Shown: piece after piece, positions 44,901-54,500 of the stretch
How positions within the stretch are numbered: the first letter of the stretch is position 1
Layout: each line of letters begins with the position of its first letter
DNA from: Trebouxia sp. TZW2008
Lineage: Eukaryota; Chlorophyta; Trebouxiophyceae; Trebouxiales; Trebouxiaceae
Direction: 5' to 3'
DNA length: 64,000 nucleotides
Assembly (NCBI GenBank): GCA_002118135.1
Contig: BDIU01000008.1
Coordinates: forward strand, 248,001-312,000
Program-made: the position numbers and the translations under genes
The notes under the pieces: model-generated
Database searches by the model: none
What the model saw: the letters and a program-made list of their open reading frames with translations, nothing else
What the model was told of the DNA's origin: nothing

Positions 44901-46402
44901 TATCAGTTCTACAACGGCTTTAGTGGGCAGGCCCTGGTGGACGACATCAGTGCAGCTGCCTACAACGTGGTGTTCACCAGCATTCCCATCCTGCTGTTTG
45001 CTGTGCTGGACCGGCCAGTCATCAACTTCTCATCACTCATACGCTACCCTCAGGTAAATTGCTGTGTGCCTGCCTGCTGCAATACAACACTTTCCAGAGC
45101 AGCAATACCAGTAAGCTTGTCTTGCAAGGATGCTATTAGCACATCTGGCATGCACCGATCATGCCCAGACGGCTGTGTGTGTTCAACCTGCAGCTGCTTC
45201 AACTGGGCAATGCAGTAAATGAAAAGCCTGGCTTTCGATTGCAGCGCACACAACACTTCTGTTGGTTGATTGAGGCATTTGCTGGGTGGTTGCAGACGCG
45301 GTGCATTGCATTCTGGTCAAGATTGCCTGAAGCAGCCACTACACAGTGCACACAGCGCAAGAGGCCTTCTGTCCAGCGTGCAAGCCCTGCACCCCCTGGT
45401 GACAAGCTGCTGCCCCTGCTGCAGGTGTACAATAATCAGAAGAGTCTGACCACCCGGGTGTTCTGGAAGTCAGGAGTAGGCATGGCTCTGCTAGATGCAG
45501 CCATAGCCTTCTTCATCCCCTACTACAGCATAGTCGAGGCAGGCCAAGACTCCATCACAGACGTCTACTCAGTCGGCAAGGTCGTCTTCATCTGTTTGCT
45601 CAGCGCTGTGACTTTGGAGATTTGCGTCATTGCACGCTACTGGACCTGGCTGTTCCTGGTCTTCGTCTTCCTCAGCTACTGGCTAGTGTACCCCTTCGAG
45701 GTGGTCTTTCCGGCCATTGAAAGGGGCATCAACTACTACGACCCCGGCCAGTGGGGGGTGGGTGAGAGGGTGTTCCGCTCCCCCACCTTCTGGTTTGTGC
45801 AAATCACCGTGGCGCTCACTTGCTTTGGTCACCGTTACTTGGAGCGTGCGGTGGTGTGGCTGTTCCACCCTCAGGACAACATGATCCTCGAGGAAATGGA
45901 GACACTTGACGGCGGTGCTGCTGACATGGGTTGGCAAACCAAGCAGCGCATGAACATGCTGGGAGTAGGTGCTCCTACTGTCAAAGCAGACCCAGAGAAC
46001 CCAGAAGCTGTGCATGGACTCATGAACGGCCATTCGCACTCAGACGCAGCCGAGTTCACTCAACCCGTGGCAGAACTCAACGGCAAAAGCCCCTACAGCT
46101 CCCCAGAGGGCAGCGCCATGAGTAGCCCCCGCCCCCCCATTGCCCCTGGGACCCTGCCTAAGTCGAAATCCAACAGGTCCAGCAGGGATGCAGTACAACC
46201 TTTCCCTGATGAAAGGCAGCGGCAGGCAGGCATAGCAAGTCAAGCTTTCTTTGCACAGCAGCAGCCTGGAAATGGCAACATACATGATCAGCCACAAGTG
46301 GCCCCAAGAGATGGGCCAGCTGAGCTAGAAATGACACATCAGCCATCGTCGGGAAATCCGTTTGGTCAAAGCTCTGTCCCTCCATCTCGTGCTTGGCTTT
46401 AG
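29967..46402 (+). CDS. P4-type ATPase (phospholipid flippase)
   Basis: Twenty-one plus-strand exons: 29967-30335, 30548-30781, 31028-31199, 31739-31854, 32377-32475, 32931-33024, 33909-34064, 34871-35019, 35722-35877, 36203-36369, 37590-37761, 38111-38258, 38809-38924, 40312-40617, 41217-41450, 41971-42117, 42492-42666, 42884-43041, 44167-44331, 44751-45053, 45425-46402; 1537 aa. P4-ATPases flip aminophospholipids to the cytosolic leaflet, usually with a CDC50 partner. Seen: NLDGESNLK (DGET-like actuator loop), [12 protein letters not shown] (P4-specific M4), [12 protein letters not shown] with the phosphorylated Asp near 543, [34 protein letters not shown] and six C-terminal membrane segments. 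Odd points are a His-rich insert ([13 protein letters not shown]) in exon 12, GC donors after exons 7 and 16, and a 160-residue low-complexity tail. The exact 5' edge of exon 2 is the least certain boundary. Confidence 0.93.
31600..31705 (+). repeat. Decayed copy of flippase exon 4
   Basis: GGTGCAGGCAGTACAGAGG...TGGGAGAG...CAAGTGGGGCAGGTGTTG matches exon 4 (31739-31854) and lies about 130 bp upstream of it. It carries substitutions and a stop. Confidence 0.88.
33191..33243. repeat. Perfect 23-bp inverted repeat with 7-nt loop
   Basis: Arms 33191-33213 and 33221-33243 (ATTGCCAACTTTCTGATGCT...) are exact reverse complements. They lie in flippase intron 6. Confidence 0.95.
33350..33890 (+). repeat. 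Four decayed copies of flippase exon 7 5' edge
   Basis: GGGGACCAGCAGGCCAAGG with upstream TGTCAACTGTNTTG context (acceptor plus first codons of exon 7, 33909) recurs at about 33360-33430, 33450-33520, 33540-33600 and 33800-33880, all upstream of the true exon. Confidence 0.85.
34360..34860 (+). repeat. About six copies of flippase exon 8 5' edge
   Basis: The acceptor and first codons of exon 8 (GCAGGCTCATATGACCGCTT) recur with a period near 84 bp through 34360-34860. The copies at about 34620-34660 and 34780-34825 are almost intact, including CTGCCTGCAG. The last occurrence, 34871, is the real exon. Confidence 0.9.
37066..37165. repeat. Two exact 44-bp tandem units
   Basis: GCTGGCGGGTATCAGTGCAG followed by CATGAAGCGCTATGCTGTCTTCAT occurs twice head to tail, then a partial unit. 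It lies in flippase intron 10. Confidence 0.9.
38667..38757. repeat. 15-bp minisatellite, six units
   Basis: TGGATCATTGATGCC and TGGGTCATTGATGCC units alternate 52 bp upstream of flippase exon 13. Confidence 0.95.
39634..39807. mobile_element. pogo/Tigger-like MITE, best copy
   Basis: 174 bp bounded by CAGTAAACTCTCTTC and its imperfect inverse AAAGAGATTTTACTG, flanked on both sides by TA as a target duplication. The interior has GATGTAAGGACAATG and AAGTAAGGACAATTTGATG motifs and no coding capacity. The ends resemble the widespread CAGTA...CTCT termini of pogo/Tigger elements (family knowledge). It lies in flippase intron 13. Confidence 0.85.
39940..40010 (+). repeat. Decayed copy of flippase exon 14 5' part
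   Basis: CGCCAGGTGAGTTGGCTTTA...GGTCGCCAGCTTGAGTTCAAA parallels the exon 14 segment coding for [18 protein letters not shown] (40318-40375), with a TAG interrupting it. Confidence 0.85.
40108..40292. repeat. Perfect 36-bp inverted repeat abutting exon 14
   Basis: Arm 40108-40143 (CTTTCTGTACATTCTGCTGT...) is an exact inverse of 40257-40292. The direct repeat GCATGCAAAGAAGCAGGCTG also occurs at 40143 and about 40240. The right arm ends 20 bp before the exon 14 start. Confidence 0.93.
40676..40790 (+). repeat. Near-intact copy of flippase exon 14 3' edge with donor
   Basis: Repeats the last 98 bp of exon 14 (codons for [11 protein letters not shown] to LHLFATQ) with a usable CAGGTCAGCG donor, about 50 bp after the real exon end. 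Confidence 0.92.
41035..41110 (+). repeat. Copy of flippase exon 15 5' edge
   Basis: Codes for [21 protein letters not shown], near-identical to exon 15 (41217), about 185 bp upstream. A short degraded copy of the exon 15 3' edge (CCAGACGCTGGCATGAAGGT) is at about 41556-41577. Confidence 0.9.
43105..43320 (+). repeat. Two decayed copies of flippase exon 18 3' edge
   Basis: CCCATCCCAGAAGGCGGCCA...ATGGCTGAGTTTGAGGTGC at about 43120-43175, and a more eroded copy at about 43255-43320, both follow exon 18 (ends 43041). Confidence 0.88.
43421..43734. repeat. Long inverted repeat, 131-bp arms, 52-bp loop
   Basis: GTTCACACGCATCC... at 43421-43551 is mirrored by ...GGATGCATGTGAAC at 43604-43734 with few mismatches. 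It could form a large hairpin in the flippase transcript (intron 18). Confidence 0.92.
43748..44115 (+). repeat. Inverted and direct copies of flippase exon 19 5' edge
   Basis: GTGCAGATGCACAAGGCAG, the acceptor and start of exon 19 (44167), recurs at about 43867, 44024 and 44070. The copy near 43770 is inverted, forming arms 43748-43787 and 43867-43906. Confidence 0.8.
44395..44690 (+). repeat. Copies of flippase exon 19 3' edge and exon 20 5' edge
   Basis: 44400-44470 repeats the [18 protein letters not shown] 3' part of exon 19. 44597-44685 repeats the start of exon 20 (acceptor, then codons like [21 protein letters not shown]). Each lies on the side of its parent exon. Confidence 0.9.
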
Positions 46403-47352
46403 ACAGTCTGATACACCCTGCCAGTGACAATAGTGTTTGTGGTGTAATATGTGTAATTTGATTGGTGCTTGTTTGCTTACATTTTGCTGTCCTAGGTGCC
46501 TCAAGATTCCCCGGGAACGGCCCGGGGCCCGTTGTCAATTGTAAACATCATTGCTTGTTGTCAAAGCTGTGTTTGCATCCGTTAGCTGTACTATAATTTC
46601 TACTCAGTTGCAAGTTGCAAACGTGCACAGCGCTTGGCAGTTGCACATCAATTTGATGATCAAACCTGAAATGAGCTCGCAAGGAGGCCAGCGCGCTGAG
46701 ATGCAATGGCCTTAAACTGAGATAAACGTGACAAGAGGGCCAACAGTCCTGTATCTTCAAGATGACTGCATGCTGAACTAGTGCTGCAACTTTCCATTAG
46801 CAGAACATGGGCCGCCCAGTGGGTGCAAGCAGTCCATCTGGGCCAGCTTCTTGTGGCACACACACAGACAGAAGTGGCTGGGTTTTAACATGAGGCCGCA
46901 GTTCCACGCCATGTACGAAACACTGCGGTGGACACTCAACAGACACAGCGAGGCGCTTGCGCATGCACCAGTTCCTTATGCATAAAATTTGGAAAAGTAT
47001 GCAGGTTTGCACCTTCCACATCACTGTTGCAGGCACTTGCTGACCCTTACAGGAAAGAACCAGATGCTTGTGAAAAGCAGCCTAGCACACAACTCAAGCA
47101 GTGCTTGCAATTGAATAACACTGACAGTACACAGTCCTCGACACAAAACTTGATACAATTTGTATCTGCCAAAACTCATGTGGGACCACCCAATGACCTA
47201 CAAGCAATCTAGGGCAACTATACTGGGATGACAGCTAGTTGCCACAGTGCCTGCAGCATGTGCTACAAAGACAGCATGTTGCCACAAAAGGTGTGGCCTT
47301 ATTCGTCGCGGACTATCAGAAACAATCATAAACAATACTTGGTACAAAGTGA
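46403..47352. other. Convergent 3' regions of flippase and GGP genes
   Basis: No gene or family match. It presumably contains both 3' UTRs. Confidence 0.55.
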
Positions 47353-50300
47353 TCAGTAGTCCAAAGCAAGATGGCTGAACTTGATGAAAGCTTCCTCTGA
47401 GAAGGAGGCGTAGGACAGCAGATCCCAGATGCCGTCTTGAGTCAGTTCGTCATAGTCTTGCTGGCGCTTCATGATGACATGTCCACTGATTTCAAATGAG
47501 GCAGGATCAACCTGGCTGTCCAACACTGTTGAAGGCACACGACCCTGCACAAAGCACTCTTGCATTGGAAAAGGAGTGCATGAAGGCTGTGTGATAGTGA
47601 CAATCAGAGTCCTGACAACATACAAGCAAAACAGCATATACGCAGGGCTCCAACGTGTCTGCCAATCACAATGTACAACAATGCATCAATGTAGCTCCAG
47701 GCTTGATATCATGCACCTTTTCAGTCGTTTCAGTCCATGTATGAGCTTGGCAACAGATGCAATGCAACATGCAGATGCTTAGCAACACACCATGAACATG
47801 CTTTTTGCCCCTGTGAAACAGCTGTACACTGTGTCACGAGAAAAGAATGATTACCTCAGCTTTGGCTGCTGCAAACCCATTTGGGTACAGGAACACCCTC
47901 ATGCCACAGTCCACAATGAACAAATTGTGAGGGACATTTGCTTCCTGGAGACGCACGCACACTTCTGCCACAAAGTCAGCCATGTCAGGCAGGTTTTGAC
48001 CACACTCGAACACCAAGCCCCTGACAGGGTATTCTGCCAGTTGATACACACGCACATCCTTGAAGCGGCGGCTGCCTGCATAGCCTGGCAGGGGCTCTGT
48101 GGGGGCCCGCTCCACTGCAAAGGGGGCTTGCAAGAAGTAGCCCTGCAATATGTTGTACAGATTCAGTCCATGACTTTTGAGGTTGCAGCTAGTCAAGATG
48201 CAAAATTGAGGTGCAGCATGATGTTAGCATTGGCCAGGCAGCCAGCAGATCATTACAAGTGTAGCATGATGTGGGCATGCGACAGGCAGCCAAGCTGTCA
48301 GAACTGTCAATCTTGAAGGCTGGCAAAGCGGTGCAATGTTTGCATCCTGAGCTAGGCTGATACTCAGTATCTGTGCACAATCACAGTAAACAAGGAGCGT
48401 CACCCTTAGTATTGAGACTGCCAGCAAAAGCGCAGGCAAATCTACAAGCTACATGGCTACACACTTTGCCTGAAGGCATGTGCAAGGTGGCATTAGCCTT
48501 CCAAGCTGAAAAGTTTCGCAAAGATGAAGGTGTTGCTCAGAGAAGGATTGAGGACGAAAGAAGGATTGAGACTGCAGTCACCTGGAAGTGCAAGTGGTTG
48601 ATGGTGCCATACGCTCCCAGTGAGTTGTAGCACAGCCTGAAGTATGGGTTGTTGCTGTTCTTGCAGAACTGCAGAGCCAGGCGCATGGAGGTTTGGTCCA
48701 CCAGCTGAGTTAAACCATCCAAGACCCTAGGCACCAGCAGCACATGCCCATACTCGATGGGGCTGACATTGATGAACACCAAGTTTGGGCTTGCGTTTGC
48801 TGGGGATGCTGGAATGAACTTGACCCCGTCACCTCCAGGTAAACCTGCTTCATACTGGAAGAGGACCTCCTGCTGCAGCGCCTTCTGAAAGTTGAACTTT
48901 TTGGCATCCCAAGGCTGGCACACCTGCAGAAGCAATCGCCAATTGTAAGTCATGCCACATCTGTATGTAAATAAGTGTAAGATTTGTGCTGAGTGTGAAT
49001 CATGTGAGAATGAAAACGTATGATGATTGCCTTGGGCCTGTTTGGGTCGAACATGCTCCCTGCATAACTATGCAACCAAGACATGCAGCAAGGCAGTGGA
49101 TCCCATAAAAGCAAGAAGGATGCACAATGCAATTGCATAGGCGTATGCTGCATGCTCACTTCAACTCAGCTTGTCTCTAGCAGCAAACAAGGTCTTGACT
49201 GCTACGACGAGTGAAATGCATTCAAGCAGCTGCCTCAATGTCCAATGGCTTCAGACAGATTCACAGCAGTTGCACACAGCAATATGAACCTTTGCTGCAT
49301 ACCGCTTCTGGAAGACAGCACAGTCAAAGGTAGACAGCCTAGACACCATGGCAAATAATAGACAGAATTTTGTACAGCTGTTACCTGATCAACCCGAAAT
49401 TCAGTGGCGCGCTTCTTGGAGGCTCTTCCTTCGTTACATTGAGCAATGAACCCGTATGCACCTGGCACTAGCTGTGTCGGGCAAGCAGTAACATCGTATC
49501 TGAACAAGCCCTGCTCAGCGCGGTCTTCCCACTCGGCCAGCAGCACAGATTCCATGAGGTTGTCTTCACCAGCTGCTGGGGCGTCATGCAGCGCTGGCAC
49601 TTGAGCATCGCCAACACTGTCTGTGTCGCTGCCAGACAGAAGAAAGCTGCAGGCAAACTCAGGGTCTGAGAATAACGGTTTGAACTGCTTTCTATCAAAA
49701 GTGGTCAATATGTAGACAACTGGCTACGACTATGACAATGTATCAAACAGCAACAGACTGAATGTATCCCTCCCGGACAGGAGAAAGCTGCAACACACAA
49801 GGTCTGACAACACGAGGTCTGAGATCCAACATAAAGTCAAGCATGTCCAGCCATGCCTGGATCAATGACCAGCAATAGACAAGAGCGCCATCAGACTCAG
49901 ACTTTGAAAAAGCGTCAGGCATCAGGGTGATGTCTGTGTGAGTCCCAGACAGGAGAAAGCTGTGGGCAAAGGCATGATCTGAATACGCCACCTCAGATAT
50001 ACAGTACACAGGTGGTGCAGACTTCAGACGAAACTTCAGTACAGAGCTGCTGCAGCCTTTGAGGACAAATTTCAATCGGAGGCAGGACTGCTGTACTCAC
50101 CTAGCAGGCTCATGTGCACTCATTGGCAAGCACGATGATCATGACAAACTTCATGCATGATTGGATGAATCTCCAAGTGCTTTACGGGGTCTGCACATGC
50201 AATGCAACGATGCAATGCTTCAATGGAATACAAGTGTGGCTATGAGAACAAGGGAGCTGTTACCTTGGCTCATCTAGATCAGGCACAATGTGAGCCTGCA

Positions 50301-50493
50301 GATTGCCAAATGATCTGACACGTTTGGAGGTTCTCCCAGCAGCCAGCGAGTAAAACATCTTAGGCAGCAGCTGTCCAACAATCTCTGATACTGGATTGTA
50401 TGGTGTGGGATTCAGACCCTTGGCGGGGATATCGCCGTCAAGCTGATGCATGCTATAGACTGAAGGCACTTTGGTAACATAGAGTGGAGGCAT
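47353..50493 (-). CDS. VTC2: GDP-L-galactose phosphorylase (ascorbate biosynthesis)
   Basis: Five minus-strand exons: 50264-50493, 49385-49646, 48582-48923, 47855-48142, 47353-47544; 437 aa, close to plant VTC2 length. The enzyme phosphorolyses GDP-L-galactose to L-galactose-1-phosphate, the committed, flux-controlling step of the plant-type ascorbate pathway. Seen: KVPSVYSMHQLDGD near the start, LLAEWEDRAEQGLFRYDVTA, YGFIAQCNEGRASKKR, NVSPIEYGHVLLVPRV, the HIT-like triad NHLHFQ at about H274-Q278, EYPVRGLVFE and FEISGHVIMKR. The ATG at 50493 is the first in this frame. An upstream reading frame overlaps it (50412-50642). Intron 1 carries degraded copies of the exon 2 edge. Confidence 0.95.
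48180..48260. repeat. Short tandem repeat in GGP intron 3
   Basis: GTGCAGCATGATGTTAGCAT...GGCCAGGCAGCCA and GTGTAGCATGATGTGGGCAT...GACAGGCAGCCA form two units of about 50 bp. Confidence 0.7.
49745..49990 (-). repeat. Decayed copies of GGP exon 2 5' edge
   Basis: CCNGACAGGAGAAAGCTG, the acceptor and first codons of exon 2 (49646), recurs at about 49770 and 49950, upstream of the real exon on the minus strand. Confidence 0.8.
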
Positions 50494-50642
50494 AATGCTG
50501 GTGGAATAAAGAATCGGAGGCTGTAAGAAGTTTCTGCACGAACGCAGCGGGCTGCTAGTATACAGGCAAATCTGAAACGCTTTTGCCTTACTGTCCGCCC
50601 CCGGCAAGATGCAATACGTCCTGCAGAGGTAGGCGGAAACAT
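50412..50642 (-). other. Upstream reading frame overlapping the GGP start
   Basis: An ATG at 50642 opens 76 codons (MFPPTSAGRIASCRG...) that end at 50412, past the GGP start at 50493 in another frame. If both lie on one mRNA it would suppress downstream initiation. Plant GGP leaders carry a regulatory upstream frame for ascorbate feedback (family knowledge). Homology to that one is not shown. A GTAAGG at about 50591 could instead begin a leader intron. Confidence 0.35.
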
Positions 50643-51543
50643 CGTTTTCGAACGAATCTGACTGAACGACCGGCTAAGACCTCGTGCAGCCTGCAACGCG
50701 CACCGATGGACAGCCGCCTAGTGAAGGTCTAACACCGCGCCCGCCTGCAGAATGTAGTACGCGGGGGAAAGTCACTGCAGCCCTAAGGCCTGGTGGGCTG
50801 CTCCCACGCTCCGTCTTGACGTTTTGTATCAAACCCGCGACGCTGGGTATCGTCCGCAGAGGCTAGCTGGTCCAGTTCGACTTGCTGAGAGATCAATCGA
50901 CGCAAGCGCGTTCGCCGCTTAATGCGCACAGCAAAGCATGCGAGGATCAATCGCGACTAAACCACGGGCTGCCACAAGCGCTGCCACATCGTGTGCCACT
51001 AGCGAGATTCCCATCCGCATATACCGTCAGTAATGGTAGTAATGGCTGACATACACCGGATGTCACGCTCTCTAGAACCAGCAACTCTTCGCACAGCCGT
51101 TCCTTTTTGCTCAACTGAGGTCAGGTCAAACTGGGCAGGCATCGCTATGTCTTTGGGCCGAATTTGAGGAGGCAAAGGTTGGGAAGTCATCAAGGGCTGT
51201 CTGTATGTTGTGTCACGCATGCTACCTTCCGCATGAGCAACAAATAGACAGACGACTGCACAAGCTTGAATTGATGCCGTGTGATGATGATGTTGATGAA
51301 GCTCGCGCTGCATGAATGCGCTGTGCACAGAGGCTTAATGCCGCCTGTCGAACACAAGCTGCTTGGGCAGGCATGCAGCAATGCAACCGATAACTGAGCT
51401 ATAGACAAGTTCGAGTTGAACTCAAAGGTGGTCATGAACGGCAGCTTGCACAGCAAGTGAAGCTCAAGAGCAACGGGTTCATTTTAAGGAGTCCGGCATG
51501 TGGCTGGGACTCTGTTTCAGACACAAACGCATCTCCGGGGGGT
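50494..51543. other. GGP upstream region and AAMP-like gene 3' region
   Basis: GC-rich at 50640-51000, consistent with a promoter. A minus-strand frame 50999-51313 begins MQRELHQHHHHTAS, runs 104 codons and has coding-like composition. It has no recognised family and could be an unrelated small gene or chance. Confidence 0.4.
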
Positions 51544-54500
51544 TCAGGAGTGCTGAAAGGCATAGATGCAAGCACTGGAGTCATCAGATCCAGCAACCAC
51601 ATGACTGGCATCTGGGCTGAGGGCTATGCTCTGAATGCCCTTGGTGTTGCCTGTCCTGGTCTGTATACATACCCCTGCCAACCACACATGCAGTGAGTCA
51701 TGCTTCTGTGCATGAGAGGTTCAAAGGCAGGTTGACTGTGCAATAAGCATGTCTGATAAGCTTGACTTAAATTGTATACACTGCTGCATGGGCCATGACA
51801 TGAGACAGCCAAAACAGAAAAAGCAGAGCGCTGTACATGGACTGGTCCTCAGAACTTGACATAATTGGCAAGGTATTTGCACACCCTCAGCAACAGTCTT
51901 GGTGAATGGCAAATTTGCATACCTGTGCGTAGATCCCAGCATCTGACCGCACCATCTAGGCAGCCTGTGAAGATCAATGGCTGGGTGGGATGACATTGCA
52001 ATGCCACCACTGCCTGCAAGTCAGCCGAATCGACTTCTTGACAGGCTTTTGAAATGAACTCATACAGCATCATAAGCAACATGAATAACATCCAGCATGA
52101 GCAACGCTTTCCTTATTGCATACTGCGCATCGTGCAAACTCTGTTGGAGCTTTGTGAACGATGAAGAGCCTGGAATTGTATAGTCACAACGTTGCATGCA
52201 GAAGTCCTGCAATGCCAGGAATACCTCTGGATGTTCACACGTGCCTCTGACTGATAAGGTGGCATTGTCCCACACCAACACCTTGCCATCAATGCTAGCT
52301 GTGGCAGCAACAGGGAATGCTGAGGAGAGGGCAACAGCTTCCACAGAGTCAGTGTGACCTGCAAACAGCGACAAGTCAGGCTACATCGCTCAGCAAAGAT
52401 GTAAGCGCTGAACTCATCAAAGACCGAAATGTAGAATGCAGCTTCACAGTGCTTGCACTGTCACTTGAGAGGACATAAGTTCTGTTGGCTGCTGAGCTTG
52501 TGCAGCATTAGCAGGTTCAGTGCAGACATGCGGATGCTAGCTTTGATATAGAAAACCTGCCATGTATTTGCTTGTGCATGTCAAAATTGTTCAACAACAT
52601 GACGCCTGCTTGGGTTTGCCAACAAGCAGCAGCGGAGATCAAGAAATTCAGCGTGAATATCCTGTCACATCAGCAGGCAAGCTGGGATGAAATGATGAGG
52701 AAAGCACTTGCCTGCAAAGGTGCCCAAGATTTTGCCAGTGTGTAGGTTGCTGATCCTGGCAGTGGTATCTTCAGAGCCAGTGATGGCCACTGTTGAGTCA
52801 GCGCTGACCGCCACTGATGTCAAGCCTGCACCGTGACCGTGCTCAATATAGATTGACGAGCACCTTCATGAACACCGTGATAAACATGCATAGAAAATCA
52901 ACTTGCCAAGCGCCTGACAGCCACTGATGTCAAGCCTGCACCGTGACATTGCTTAATGTAGATTTACAAGCAGCTTCCACTGACGCATGGACAGACATGC
53001 TTTATGCTTCAAGTCATGGCATGATGCATCGACACACTTTGAGTCAGAAGCTGCAGCTCCAGGCAGATCCTACACAGTAAGCAGCTTCTGGCATTGATGC
53101 ATGCACTGATGCATGGACAGACATGCTTCATGGCTGTAGTCATGGTATGATGCATTGCTAGACTTTGAGTCACAAGCACCTTCATGACCACCGTGATCAG
53201 CGTGCACAGAAAAGCAGCTTGCCAAGCACCTGACCAGCACCTTCACGAGCACCTTGACATTCATTTATTACATTCATTCTGATCTTGAGAAGCATGACAG
53301 TATGTAATTCAGTAATCTCTCAACATAAGGGCACTCAATATAAGGACATTTTTGATGTAAGGACAATGCAAATGGGCACCAAGCCCTGCGTGCTGACTAC
53401 AGTGGTACTTCTGAATAAGGACAATTTGATGTAAGGACACTTTTCTTGATGACCAATGCAGACATTAAACCAACAGATTTCTGTGTAGTAGATCATGTCT
53501 GTATGCACATGACAGAAGACATGCATGCATTTGGTATTGCGATGCTGAGGAGCAAACAGCTATGAAACGCAGCACCTGGAACAGGTTGTGACAGTGCTAA
53601 GGCAACACAACCATTAATGGCACGGGAGTGATGACCTTGAGATTAGCAGAAAGCTGGCAATTGCAGGCCTTTTTTTTGCACTGATACAGACCTAGGTGGC
53701 CCCACCGAGCCTGCCTAGTATGATTGTCACATGGTGACCGTTTTCATGATCACATGCACCGTATTTCTGTTCAACAGCTGCTTAATCAGTTCTTCCATGC
53801 ATTTTGCGTCTTCTTCTTGCGATGTTTGTTGTGTATACAGCGGTTTCAACTCCAAAGGGGTGACCAGTGTTGGAAAGCTCAATGGCAACGTGACAATTGG
53901 TTTCAGAGCCCACGGCATGGTCTGCTGGTGCTGACATAAGTGTGGTGAGAAATTTGCCACCTAAAGCAGGGTATGTAGCAGCATCATCTGCCAGAGCTTC
54001 AAGTAGCAGATTCTGCACCGCACGCATGTCAGCACCAGCAGACCATGCTGTGGGCTCTGAAACCAATTTTCAAGTTGCTCTAGAAATGTCTATCAAAACA
54101 GCTTAATTTAATTATCAAGACAACTGTCTGGAACCACGGCTGGCCTTCTGAGTTCAACAAATGTGCTGTGATGTAGCCTGTGCTTGCTACTTTTCATGTC
54201 TGCGGATGGAATGCAAGTGCACCTGCTTCATGGAAGCAAGCCATAACTTTAGATAGTGCCTGTGCAGCAATGCACCGTTCGCTTGCTGTTCTAAATGTCT
54301 GTACATTGCATGCAAGCGCACCTGCTTCATGAAAACCGTGACCTTGGACGGTGCCTGTGCAGCTGCCTGACTTGGGGTCCCAGATCTTGAGGGTGGCATC
54401 CCCCTCCCCACCCCCGGTCACAACTGCTTTGCCGTCGGGCGTGAATTGGCCACAGCGCACTGCCCCAGTATGCCCATAGAAGACCTGCAGCTCTGAAAAG

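Noticed and set aside
50999..51313. 104-codon minus-strand frame between AAMP-like and GGP genes
   Set aside because: Composition is plausible, but no family, no start context and no splice partners; noted only as low confidence in the flanking-region entry.
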